The notes under the pieces are model-generated. The model saw only the letters and a list, made by a program, of their open reading frames with translations. It was not told the DNA's origin and did not search any database. A stretch of DNA of 64,000 nt from Pseudomonas plecoglossicida NBRC 103162 = DSM 15088 (GTDB lineage Bacteria; Pseudomonadota; Gammaproteobacteria; Pseudomonadales; Pseudomonadaceae). The stretch is from the NCBI RefSeq assembly GCF_000730665.1, contig NZ_BBIV01000017.1, positions 1-64,000 on the forward strand, in the 5' to 3' direction. Shown here one piece after another: positions 56,648 to 64,000 of this stretch (position 1 is its first letter; every line of letters begins with the position of its first letter). The position numbers and the translations under genes were made by a program.

Positions 56648-57202
56648 TCACTCGGGCGCGCCCCGCAACACGCTCTGTCGGGGATTGTAGAAAGTCGCGT
56701 TGGCCGGGATATCACGAGTGACCAGCGACATGGCGCCAATCACCACATTGTCCCCGATGCTGATGCGGTCGGCGATGATGCAGCTGTTGGCGCCCAGACT
56801 GACGTTGTCGCCGATGCGCAGCGCATAGCCATCCAGGCCAAGGGTCTTGATCCCGATCGAGCAGTTCTGGCGAATGAAGAAGTTGCGGCCGATGCTCACG
56901 TGCCGAGTGATCACCACGCCCGGCAGATGGGCGATGCGCATGCCGGGGGCGATCTGTGCGCCGATGTCGATGTCCACAGCGTACTTGAGGTTCAAGCGCT
57001 GCTGCATCCGCCGGGCATGGCGCCTGGCCAGGCCGCCGCGGGCATCGAGGTACTGTGCCAGGCGAAAAGCGAAGAGAAAGCGCAGTTTGTTGTCCTTGCG
57101 TGCACGACGCAGGACATTGAACAACAGGCTGACAGGGCGTCCGGTCCTTTTTTTGTTGGAGACTTCCATCCTCCAACATTCGAGCAGGTCGGCGTACTTC
57201 AC
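56648..57202 (-). CDS. Serine O-acetyltransferase-like hexapeptide-repeat transferase
   Basis: 184 residues if started at GTG 57202, which has GGAGG six bases upstream; ATG at 57169 has no proper spacing. The first 80 residues are basic and helical (VSLLFNVLRRARKDNKLRFL). A left-handed beta-helix of hexapeptide repeats follows: IDIGAQIAPGMRIAHLPGVV, ITRHVSIGRNFFIRQNCSIG, GDNVSLGANSCIIADRISIG and GDNVVIGAMSLVTRDIPA. The order fits CysE-like or Cps/Wca-type acetyltransferases. The acceptor is unknown, and no surface-polysaccharide genes are nearby. Confidence 0.75.
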   Translation of the reverse strand: MKYADLLECWRMEVSNKKRTGRPVSLLFNVLRRARKDNKLRFLFAFRLAQYLDARGGLARRHARRMQQRLNLKYAVDIDIGAQIAPGMRIAHLPGVVITRHVSIGRNFFIRQNCSIGIKTLGLDGYALRIGDNVSLGANSCIIADRISIGDNVVIGAMSLVTRDIPANATFYNPRQSVLRGAPE

Positions 57203-57320
57203 ACCTGGCCTCCAATGAACGGGTGCCAGCATTGTGCCGCAAAAGCCGCCGCGCTGCACTTGCCCTTGTCTGCTCCGGCCCCGCTGGCTAGGCTAGCCAA
57301 CCCACTGCAGAGACCCTGCC

Positions 57321-57782
57321 ATGCCGGATTCGCGCCCCATCGCCCTCGACGAAATCGACCACCAGTTGATCGCCCTGCTGCAGATCAACGCCCGCGAAAG
57401 CGTCGCGACCCTGGCCCGCCAGCTTGGCATCGCCCGCACCACGGTCAACTCGCGCCTGGCGCGCCTGGAAAAGGGCAAGGTCATCACCGGTTATGGCGTG
57501 CGTCTGGGCCAGCGCCTGGTCGGCGGCGGCCTGCAAGCCTACGTCGGGATCAAGGTACAGCCACGTTCCGGCAAGGAAGTGGTACGCCGCCTGAGTGCCA
57601 TGGGCCAGGTGCAACAGCTGTGCGCGGTCAGTGGCGAATTCGACTACGTGGCCTGGTTGCGCAGCGATACGCCGGAGCAGCTCGACCAGTTGCTGGACCA
57701 GATCGGCAGCGTCGAGGGTGTGGAGAAGACCACCACCTCGATCATTCTGAGCAGCAAGGTGGATCGCGGGCAGCCGGTTTGA
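57321..57782 (+). CDS. Lrp/AsnC family transcriptional regulator
   Basis: 153 residues: N-terminal helix-turn-helix (IALDEIDHQLIALLQINARE, VATLARQLGIARTTVNSRLA) and a C-terminal RAM effector domain (VQQLCAVSGEFDYVAWLRSD). Lrp-type regulators often control neighbouring amino-acid catabolic genes, and lysine-degrading davBA lies 0.7 kb downstream with only the antitoxin between. That link is an inference. Confidence 0.9.
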   Translation: MPDSRPIALDEIDHQLIALLQINARESVATLARQLGIARTTVNSRLARLEKGKVITGYGVRLGQRLVGGGLQAYVGIKVQPRSGKEVVRRLSAMGQVQQLCAVSGEFDYVAWLRSDTPEQLDQLLDQIGSVEGVEKTTTSIILSSKVDRGQPV

Positions 57783-57873
57783 TCTCGAGGATTTCCTGCA
57801 CACGTTACACCCTGTAATTCTCTGGCGCTCGCAGGCAGCGCCAAGGCGTATAGGCTGGGAAACGGCCCATTGA

Positions 57874-58023
57874 CGGCTCGCCGGTACCCAGTTCTGGTTG
57901 TTCACGTTGTATGGCAAGGACATGCAGGACGACCTCACTGATCAGCAGCGTAAAGTGCTGAAAACCCTGCTTGAGCGTGAACAACTGATGAGGACAATCC
58001 ATGCCCCGCAACCTCTTCACTGA
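57874..58023 (+). pseudogene. 3' remnant of a RelE/HigB-type toxin gene
   Basis: An open stretch without a start, preceded in frame by a stop at 57871, reads RLAGTQFWLFTLYGKDMQDD, then LTDQQRKVLKTLLEREQLMR, ending at 58023. This is the C-terminal end of a RelE/HigB-like toxin (GTQFWLFTLY...DDLT signature). The N-terminal two-thirds are missing, and I could not find it in other frames of 57783-57873. It overlaps the antitoxin start by 23 bases, as in an intact toxin-antitoxin operon. Confidence 0.7.
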
Positions 58024-58315
58024 ACTTGCCGAAGGCTTCGATGCACTGGCCGATGAACGCGCTGGCAAAATGACCCTGCGCACGCATAAAGCCACCCTCG
58101 CCGAACTCCGGCCTCTGGCCCCGAACGAACTGATCGAACTGCGCCAGCAACTGAACATGTCCCGTGCGCTTTTTGCGAACTATCTGCGAACCAATGCCCG
58201 CACCTTGGAAAACTGGGAACAAGGCCGATCCAGGCCCAATGCCCAGGCAGTCGCCCTGATCCGCCTGGTACAGAAATTCCCAGAGACGGTTGAGCACCTC
58301 GCGTCCCTGGCCTGA
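58001..58315 (+). CDS. HigA-like XRE antitoxin, now without a functional toxin
   Basis: 104 residues. N-terminal FTELAEGFDALADERAGKMT, then a helix-turn-helix of XRE/HigA type: LIELRQQLNMSRALFANYLR followed by TNARTLENWEQGRSRPNAQA. The full domain is present, so DNA binding is plausible. Normally it would neutralise the toxin encoded just upstream, which is truncated here. It may survive as a stand-alone repressor or as an antidote against related toxins. Confidence 0.83.
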   Translation: MPRNLFTELAEGFDALADERAGKMTLRTHKATLAELRPLAPNELIELRQQLNMSRALFANYLRTNARTLENWEQGRSRPNAQAVALIRLVQKFPETVEHLASLA

Positions 58316-58477
58316 TTCGTCAAAAACACTCAAGCTGCTGTCGTTATGACGAGATAACTTACATTAAGCCACCACTCTGCATCTTAATTACGAACACCCC
58401 GCTCCCTAAAATGACCGCCAGGCATCTCCTATACTCAGGCTCCGCCCTCCGCGCAGCCGCTCTGGCAAGGTCATTCC

Positions 58478-60160
58478 ATGAACAAGAAAAACCGCCACCC
58501 CGCCGACGGCAAGAAACCCATCACCATCTTCGGCCCGGACTTTCCCTTCGCCTTCGACGACTGGCTGGAGCATCCTGCCGGCCTGGGCAGCATTCCGGCC
58601 GAACGGCACGGTGAAGAAGTGGCCATCGTCGGTGCCGGCATCGCGGGTCTTGTAGCGGCCTACGAACTGATGAAGCTGGGCTTGAAGCCGGTGGTGTACG
58701 AGGCGTCGAAACTGGGTGGCCGGCTGCGCTCGCAGGCCTTCAACGGCACCGACGGCATCATCGCCGAGCTGGGCGGCATGCGTTTCCCCGTCTCGTCCAC
58801 GGCCTTCTACCACTATGTGGACAAGCTGGGCCTGGAAACCAAACCCTTCCCCAACCCGCTCACCCCCGCCTCGGGCAGCACGGTGATCGACCTGGAAGGC
58901 CAGACCTACTACGCCGAAAAGGCCAGCGATCTGCCCGAGCTGTTTCACCAGGTGGCCGATGCCTGGGCCGATGCACTGGAAAGCGGCGCCCAGTTCGCCG
59001 AGATCCAGCAAGCGATCCGCGACCGTGACGTAGTGCGCCTGAAGACACTGTGGAACAAGCTGGTGCCGCTGTGGGACGACCGCACCTTCTACGACTTCGT
59101 CGCCACCTCGCGCTCGTTCGCCAAGCTCAGCTTCCAGCACCGGGAGGTCTTCGGCCAGGTGGGCTTCGGCACAGGTGGATGGGATTCGGACTTCCCCAAC
59201 TCGATGCTGGAAATCTTCCGCGTGGTGATGACCAACTGCGACGACCACCAGCACCTGATCGTTGGCGGCGTCGAGCAGGTACCACAAGGTATCTGGCGCC
59301 ATGTGCCGGAGCGATGCAGCCACTGGCCCGAGGGCACCAGCCTCAGTTCGCTGCATGGTGGCGCCCCGCGTACCGGCGTCAAGCGCATCGCCCGCGCTGC
59401 CGATGGCCGCCTCGCGGTCACCGACAACTGGGGCGACACCCGCCACTATGGCGCCGTCCTCGCCACCTGCCAGAGCTGGCTGCTGACCACCCAGATCGAC
59501 TGCGAGGAATCGCTGTTCTCGCAGAAGATGTGGATGGCCCTGGACCGCACTCGCTACATGCAATCGTCCAAGACATTCGTCATGGTCGACCGGCCGTTCT
59601 GGAAGGACAAGGACCCGCAAACCGGGCGCGACCTGATGAGCATGACGCTCACCGACCGCCTGACCCGCGGCACCTACCTGTTCGACAACGGCGACGACAA
59701 GCCAGGGGTGATCTGCCTGTCCTATGCCTGGATGAGCGATGCCCTCAAGATGCTTCCGCACCCGGTGGAAAAGCGCGTGCAGCTGGCGCTGGACGCCTTG
59801 AAGAAGATCTACCCGAAGACCGACATCGCCGGGCACATCATCGGCGACCCGATCACCATTTCCTGGGAAGCCGACCCGCACTTCCTCGGCGCCTTCAAAG
59901 GCGCATTGCCAGGCCATTACCGCTACAACCAGCGCATGTACGCGCACTTCATGCAGCAGGACATGCCAGCCGAGCAGCGCGGCATGTTCATCGCCGGTGA
60001 CGATGTGTCGTGGACCCCGGCCTGGGTCGAAGGTGCGGTGCAGACTTCGCTGAACGCGGTGTGGGGTATCATGAACCACTTCGGTGGCCACACCCACCCG
60101 GACAACCCGGGCCCGGGCGACGTATTCGACGAGATCGGGCCGATCGCCCTGGCTGATTGA
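58478..60160 (+). CDS. davB: L-lysine 2-monooxygenase
   Basis: FAD-dependent oxygenase that turns L-lysine into 5-aminopentanamide, CO2 and water. 560 residues. The FAD Rossmann motif is VAIVGAGIAGLVAAYELMKL near residue 48, with VVYEASKLGGRLRSQAF and LGGMRFP. A C-terminal FAD-contact segment is MFIAGDDVSWTPAWVEGAVQ. The family includes tryptophan 2-monooxygenase, but the length, the near-identity I recall with P. putida DavB, and adjacent davA favour lysine. davA follows 13 bases later. Confidence 0.93.
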   Translation: MNKKNRHPADGKKPITIFGPDFPFAFDDWLEHPAGLGSIPAERHGEEVAIVGAGIAGLVAAYELMKLGLKPVVYEASKLGGRLRSQAFNGTDGIIAELGGMRFPVSSTAFYHYVDKLGLETKPFPNPLTPASGSTVIDLEGQTYYAEKASDLPELFHQVADAWADALESGAQFAEIQQAIRDRDVVRLKTLWNKLVPLWDDRTFYDFVATSRSFAKLSFQHREVFGQVGFGTGGWDSDFPNSMLEIFRVVMTNCDDHQHLIVGGVEQVPQGIWRHVPERCSHWPEGTSLSSLHGGAPRTGVKRIARAADGRLAVTDNWGDTRHYGAVLATCQSWLLTTQIDCEESLFSQKMWMALDRTRYMQSSKTFVMVDRPFWKDKDPQTGRDLMSMTLTDRLTRGTYLFDNGDDKPGVICLSYAWMSDALKMLPHPVEKRVQLALDALKKIYPKTDIAGHIIGDPITISWEADPHFLGAFKGALPGHYRYNQRMYAHFMQQDMPAEQRGMFIAGDDVSWTPAWVEGAVQTSLNAVWGIMNHFGGHTHPDNPGPGDVFDEIGPIALAD

Positions 60161-60173
60161 ACAAGGAGGCAGC

Positions 60174-60956
60174 ATGCGCATCGCTCTGTTCCAGGGCGCC
60201 CCCCACCCGCTGGACGTGCCCGGCAACCTGCAACGGTTGCGGCACCAGGCACAACTGGCAGCCGAGCGCGGAGCGCAGTTGCTGGTGTGCCCGGAAATGT
60301 TCCTGAGTGGCTACAACATCGGCCTTGCGCAGGTCGAGCGCCTGGCCGAGGCCGAAGATGGTCCTTCGGCCATGGACGTGGTGGAGATCGCCCAGGCCCA
60401 CCGGATCGCCATCGTCTATGGCTACCCGGAGCGGGGCGAGGATGGCGCTCTCTACAACAGCGTGCAGTTGATCGATACCCATGGCCGCAGCCTGTGCAAT
60501 TACCGCAAGACGCACTTGTTCGGTGAGCTGGACCGAGCGATGTTCAGCGCAGGCACCGACCACTTCCCGGTCGTCGAACTGGATGGCTGGAAGGTCGGAA
60601 TGCTGATCTGCTACGACATCGAGTTCCCGGAAAATGCCAGGCGCCTGGCGCTGGCAGGCGCCGAGCTGATCCTGGTGCCCACAGCGAACATGACGCCCTA
60701 CGATTTCGTCTGCCAGGTGACCGTGCGCTCGCGGGCCCAGGAGAACCAGTGCTACCTGGTGTATGCCAACTACTGCGGTGCGGAAGGCGAGATCCAGTAC
60801 TGTGGGCAGAGCAGCATCATCGGGCCGGATGGCAGCTTGCTGGCGATGGCTGGGCGCGATGAGTGCCAGTTGCTGGCGGAACTGGAGCATGAACGGGTAG
60901 TGCAAGGACGCCAGGCGTTTCCTTACCTGACGGATCTGCGTCAGGAGCTGCATTGA
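60174..60956 (+). CDS. davA: 5-aminopentanamidase
   Basis: Hydrolyses 5-aminopentanamide to 5-aminovalerate, second step of the lysine aminovalerate route. 260-residue nitrilase-superfamily protein with the catalytic Glu in VCPEMFLSGYN, Lys in NYRKTHLFGELDRAM and Cys in GMLICYDIEFPE. RBS AAGGAGG precedes ATG 60174. The next steps (DavT and DavD) are not in this window. Confidence 0.93.
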   Translation: MRIALFQGAPHPLDVPGNLQRLRHQAQLAAERGAQLLVCPEMFLSGYNIGLAQVERLAEAEDGPSAMDVVEIAQAHRIAIVYGYPERGEDGALYNSVQLIDTHGRSLCNYRKTHLFGELDRAMFSAGTDHFPVVELDGWKVGMLICYDIEFPENARRLALAGAELILVPTANMTPYDFVCQVTVRSRAQENQCYLVYANYCGAEGEIQYCGQSSIIGPDGSLLAMAGRDECQLLAELEHERVVQGRQAFPYLTDLRQELH

Positions 60957-60977
60957 CATAGCACCTGATGGCCCTGT

Positions 60978-60993
60978 CGCCGGCATGCCGGCG
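60978..60993. repeat. Solo degenerate REP palindrome
   Basis: CGCCGGCATGCCGGCG, a perfect 16-base palindrome, follows the davA stop by 21 bases. It resembles the REP core but lacks the central A-A and the CTCC tail. Confidence 0.6.
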
Positions 60994-61051
60994 ATGAGGG
61001 CGGGCCTGCCATTACAAATGGGTTAGCATGAACACCTGCCCCGGAGTTCAC

Positions 61052-63340
61052 ATGCCTGACGCCATCCGCCATCTCACCCTCGCCAACGGCGTTAAGCTCA
61101 TCCTGCGCCACGCCTCGCGCCTGACGCGCGCAGCAGCGGCATTGCGGGTGCACGCCGGTAGCCACGATGCACCGGCGAAATGGCCCGGGCTGGCGCATTT
61201 TCTGGAACACCTGTTCTTCCTTGGCACGCCTCGCTTCCCCCTGGTCGATGGCCTGATGCGTTACGTCCAGGCCCAGGGTGGCCAGGTCAACGCCAGCACC
61301 CGCGAACGCACCACCGACTTTTTCTTCGAAGTGCCGCCAACCGCCCTGGCGGGCGGATTGCAGCGCCTCTGCCAGATGTTGGCCGAACCCGACCTGGGCA
61401 TCGATCGCCAACGCGGCGAGCGGGAAGTGATCCACGCCGAATTCATCGCCTGGTCGCGCAACCCGCAAGCCCGGCAGCAGTTCGCGATGTTGCAATCGGT
61501 GTGTGCGAATCACCCGCTGAGCGCCTTTCATGCCGGCAACCGCTACACGCTGGCCTTGCAGGATCCTGCCTTTCAGCGGGCGCTTGTCGGTTTCCACGCA
61601 CGCTTCTATCGAGGCGGCCAGATCACCCTGAGCCTGTGCGGCCCGCAAACCCTGGACGACCTCGAACAGCTTGGCAGGCAAGCCGCCGACCTGTTCACGC
61701 CAGGGGCGCCCGTCGCGCAGTTGCCAGCACCTGCCTTGACGGCAGAACCCGGCGCACCGGTCTTTGCCCATGATGACCTGCCCGCTGGCGCCGAACAGGC
61801 ACTGGAGCTGTTGATGGCTTGCCTGGGCGATGTCAGGCCAGGCAGCTGGCTTGATGCGCTCCAGCAGCGCGAATGGCTGCAAGGGTTCGAGGCTCGAATG
61901 CTGTATGCCTTTGGCGGGCAACTGCTCTGGCATATCGACCTCAAGCTGAACCCCGACGGCGACGCCGGAGAAGCCACAGCGCTGTTGCACGGCTGGTTCG
62001 GCTTCATCCGGCAACTTGACCCTGCGCAACTGAACGCCGGTTTCAGCCTCCTGCAACAGCGTCGCGAACGCAGCGCCAGCCCGCTTGAGCTGGCCCGCCG
62101 TGACGTTACCGGCCAACCGTTCGCGGCGCTGGACAAGCAAGCCCTGCAAGCACTCGCGTCACTGCTGAGGCAGTTGCCGTACCGGGAGCATGGCCAATGG
62201 CAGTGGCCTGCGTTCGACCCACTGCTGCTTGACGACCTGCCTGCAGCCACGGCGCAGCCACTGCCTGCAGCCATGACGTTCAGCGACCAGCTGCCTGCCA
62301 CTCGCCAGTACGCCGTGCTCTGCTTGCGCTGGCATGTACCCTCGGCGCTGCGCCGGCCTCTGCACGTCGCGCTCGAGCGCGCCCTGCGCCCGTTGCGCAA
62401 GCGCTGCGAGCGCGCGTCCTTGCAGCTGCAGTTCAGCGCGGCAGGCGAGCACTGGCAGCTGCGCTGCGCCGGTCATCCGGCAGCAGTGATACGGGCTGTG
62501 GCACAGGCGCTGGCGGTCTTGTCCGCACCTTCGGCTGATGCCTGGTTGCCGTCGACGGATCAGGAACCTGCCTTGATCCCCATCAGAGCGCTGCTCGAAC
62601 AGTTGCCAGACGCCGTGCACGGCGGCCTCGCCGAACCAGAGACCACCGACGTCTTCGGTCAGCACGATCTCGAACAGGCATGGCAGCGCAGCCACTGGCA
62701 TGGGCTGGCTGTCGGCTTCGACAAGCCGGCCCGCGCGGCGTTGAATGCCGTGCTGCAAGCCTGCCCTGGCCAAGCCGGCAAGCCCGACGCCCTCCCCGTC
62801 TGGCAGCACGCGCGCTGGCTCCAGGCCCAGGTACCGGGTAACGAACACGCACTGCTGCTGTTCTACCCGCTGCCGGCTCGGCATCAAGCCTGCGGTCGCT
62901 TGCTCGCGCAACTGCTGCAAGGGCCGGTGTACCAACGGCTACGGGTAGAGCTGCAACTGGGCTATGCGGTATTCAGTACCTTCCGTCAGATCGAAGGCGT
63001 GGGAGGCCTGTTGTTCGGCGTGCAATCACCGCACGTTCGCCAGCATGAAATCCTCGACCACCTGCGCGTCTTGTTGAGTCAGGGAGTGACCCTCGACCCG
63101 GCCGCGCGCCAGACCCTGGCCGAGCAGTTCGACGAAACCACCATGGCCAACGACGACCTCGCGCAGTGGCTGTGGCAGACACACCTGGCGACACATAGCC
63201 AGCCGCTGGCATCGCTGCGCGCGTCTATTCTCAACACGCGACAAGCGGATCTGGATGATCTGCTTCGGCAGCTTCTCGACCACCACGCCCCCTGCCTGTG
63301 CCTGGCCAATGCAGCCGCGCCAGCCGGTTCGTGGAGGTAG
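61052..63340 (+). CDS. pqqF: PQQ biosynthesis peptidase PqqF
   Basis: M16 zinc peptidase thought to trim the PqqA-derived precursor. 762 residues. The inverted zinc motif HxxEH is seen in GLAHFLEHLFFLG near residue 49, with the second Glu expected downstream around RGEREVIHAEF. Four M16-type domains are expected; the C-terminal half is diverged (PLPARHQACGRLLAQLLQG). The start at 61052 (MPDAIRH) follows GGAG; ATG 61028 would add eight residues with no clear ribosome-binding site. Confidence 0.9.
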   Translation: MPDAIRHLTLANGVKLILRHASRLTRAAAALRVHAGSHDAPAKWPGLAHFLEHLFFLGTPRFPLVDGLMRYVQAQGGQVNASTRERTTDFFFEVPPTALAGGLQRLCQMLAEPDLGIDRQRGEREVIHAEFIAWSRNPQARQQFAMLQSVCANHPLSAFHAGNRYTLALQDPAFQRALVGFHARFYRGGQITLSLCGPQTLDDLEQLGRQAADLFTPGAPVAQLPAPALTAEPGAPVFAHDDLPAGAEQALELLMACLGDVRPGSWLDALQQREWLQGFEARMLYAFGGQLLWHIDLKLNPDGDAGEATALLHGWFGFIRQLDPAQLNAGFSLLQQRRERSASPLELARRDVTGQPFAALDKQALQALASLLRQLPYREHGQWQWPAFDPLLLDDLPAATAQPLPAAMTFSDQLPATRQYAVLCLRWHVPSALRRPLHVALERALRPLRKRCERASLQLQFSAAGEHWQLRCAGHPAAVIRAVAQALAVLSAPSADAWLPSTDQEPALIPIRALLEQLPDAVHGGLAEPETTDVFGQHDLEQAWQRSHWHGLAVGFDKPARAALNAVLQACPGQAGKPDALPVWQHARWLQAQVPGNEHALLLFYPLPARHQACGRLLAQLLQGPVYQRLRVELQLGYAVFSTFRQIEGVGGLLFGVQSPHVRQHEILDHLRVLLSQGVTLDPAARQTLAEQFDETTMANDDLAQWLWQTHLATHSQPLASLRASILNTRQADLDDLLRQLLDHHAPCLCLANAAAPAGSWR

Positions 63341-63508
63341 CCAGAACCGGGATTGTTACGTCGGCTGCAACAGCGCTTTTCGAAGAATTAACCTTCCGGT
63401 ACAAATTTTTCTTGTAAGATAGCGCAATCCCAGCCAATGGAACCTCCTGCGCAAGGCGGCATCCCAACAGTAGCTGACCACCCCAAACTCATTCGGAAGG
63501 AGTCTCCC

Positions 63509-63580
63509 ATGTGGACCAAACCTGCATTCACTGACCTGCGTATCGGCTTCGAAGTGACCATGTATTTCGCCAGCCGCTAA
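63509..63580 (+). CDS. pqqA: PQQ precursor peptide PqqA
   Basis: 23-residue precursor, [20 protein letters not shown] and then ASR. Glu15 and Tyr19 in EVTMY are the residues cross-linked by PqqE to form pyrroloquinoline quinone. RBS GGAAGGAG is strong and well placed. This is too short for usual gene calls. Confidence 0.97.
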   Translation: MWTKPAFTDLRIGFEVTMYFASR

Positions 63581-63595
63581 GCCTTGCTTGCGGCT

Positions 63596-63630
63596 CGACG
63601 CCTCGGTCCGCCGGGGCGTCGTCGTTTTTC
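63596..63630 (+). terminator. Hairpin between pqqA and pqqB
   Basis: CGACGCCTCGG, loop TCCG, CCGGGGCGTCG (11 bp with one T-G pair), then TCGTTTTTC. It lies 15 bases after the pqqA stop and probably lowers downstream transcription so that PqqA is made in excess of the enzymes. Confidence 0.75.
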
Positions 63631-63658
63631 AGGAACGCATTCCGGACAGACAACAGCC

Positions 63659-64000
63659 ATGTACATCCAGATTCTCGGCTCCGCCGCCGGCGGCGGTTTC
63701 CCCCAGTGGAACTGCAACTGCGTCAACTGCAAGGGCTATCGCGATGGCACCCTGCGCGCCGCGGCACGCACCCAGTCATCCATCGCCTTGTCCGACGACG
63801 GCGAGCACTGGATCCTGTGCAATGCCTCGCCCGACATCCGCGCCCAGCTCCAGGCATTCGCCCCCATGCAGCCGGCCCGGGCCCTGCGCGACACAGGCAT
63901 CGATGCCATCATCCTGCTCGACAGCCAGATCGACCACACCACCGGCCTGCTCAGCCTGCGCGAAGGGTGCCCGCACCAGGTCTGGTGCACCGACATGGTC
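63659..64000 (+). CDS. pqqB: PQQ biosynthesis protein PqqB (5' part)
   Basis: Metallo-beta-lactamase-fold hydroxylase of the PQQ pathway, first 114 codons present, cut by the window end. [20 protein letters not shown] with the CNCVNCKG zinc cysteines and [20 protein letters not shown] fit the family start. Confidence 0.96.
   Translation, partial: MYIQILGSAAGGGFPQWNCNCVNCKGYRDGTLRAAARTQSSIALSDDGEHWILCNASPDIRAQLQAFAPMQPARALRDTGIDAIILLDSQIDHTTGLLSLREGCPHQVWCTDMV

Overview
The window reads as a chromosomal segment of a Pseudomonas putida-group bacterium. Gene order from tyrS to pqqB, the davB-davA lysine-catabolic pair, the split trpE / trpGDC genes and the many GCCGGCAAGCCGGCTCC-type REP elements all point that way. 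Most of the segment is core genome. I find no prophage, insertion sequence, CRISPR array or complete mobile element.

Layout: 1-488 is a long REP-type inverted repeat and the tyrS terminator. 489-12,647 holds tyrS, an M23 envelope peptidase, anmK, erpA, argC, hemJ, a nitronate monooxygenase, an SDR, a HIT protein, coq7, an unknown ten-helix membrane protein, an OsmC-like protein, vfr and a lipoate-ligase-fold protein. 12,682-19,612 is tryptophan and sugar-phosphate metabolism: trpC, trpD and trpG behind a Trp-containing leader peptide, a broken GDSL autotransporter gene, trpE, gph and rpe. 19,705-27,306 is an ABC transporter (agtABCD) with its two-component regulator (agtSR), by family and synteny for 5-aminovalerate and 4-aminobutyrate. 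27,402-38,762 is envelope and housekeeping: murU-amgK cell-wall recycling, then lptD-surA-pdxA-rsmA-apaG-apaH and glpE. 39,046-43,946 is the prkA-yeaH-ycgB stress module. 44,007-52,473 holds cca, folB-folK, plsY, tsaD and the macromolecular-synthesis genes rpsU-dnaG-rpoD. 52,596-56,432 is the c-di-GMP protein rmcA and a CAU-anticodon tRNA. 56,511-58,315 is a small patch of gene debris: a LysR fragment, an acetyltransferase, an Lrp-type regulator and a toxin remnant with an intact antitoxin. 58,478 to the end is davBA and the start of the PQQ genes (pqqF, pqqA, pqqB).

Links between genes: DavBA makes 5-aminovalerate from lysine, and the Agt system probably imports and senses the same compound. 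AnmK, AmgK and MurU all act on N-acetylmuramate salvage. LptD and SurA work together at the outer membrane.

The features I find most worth a second look are these. The end of gph doubles as a trpE leader peptide paralogous to the trpG leader. A perfect palindrome lies upstream of agtA. A REP pair splits agtB from agtC. An apparent in-gene deletion inactivates the esterase gene in the trpE-trpG interval. The tRNA beside rmcA has the features of tRNA-Ile2 rather than tRNA-Met. I did not see a convincing wholly new defence or mobile system.
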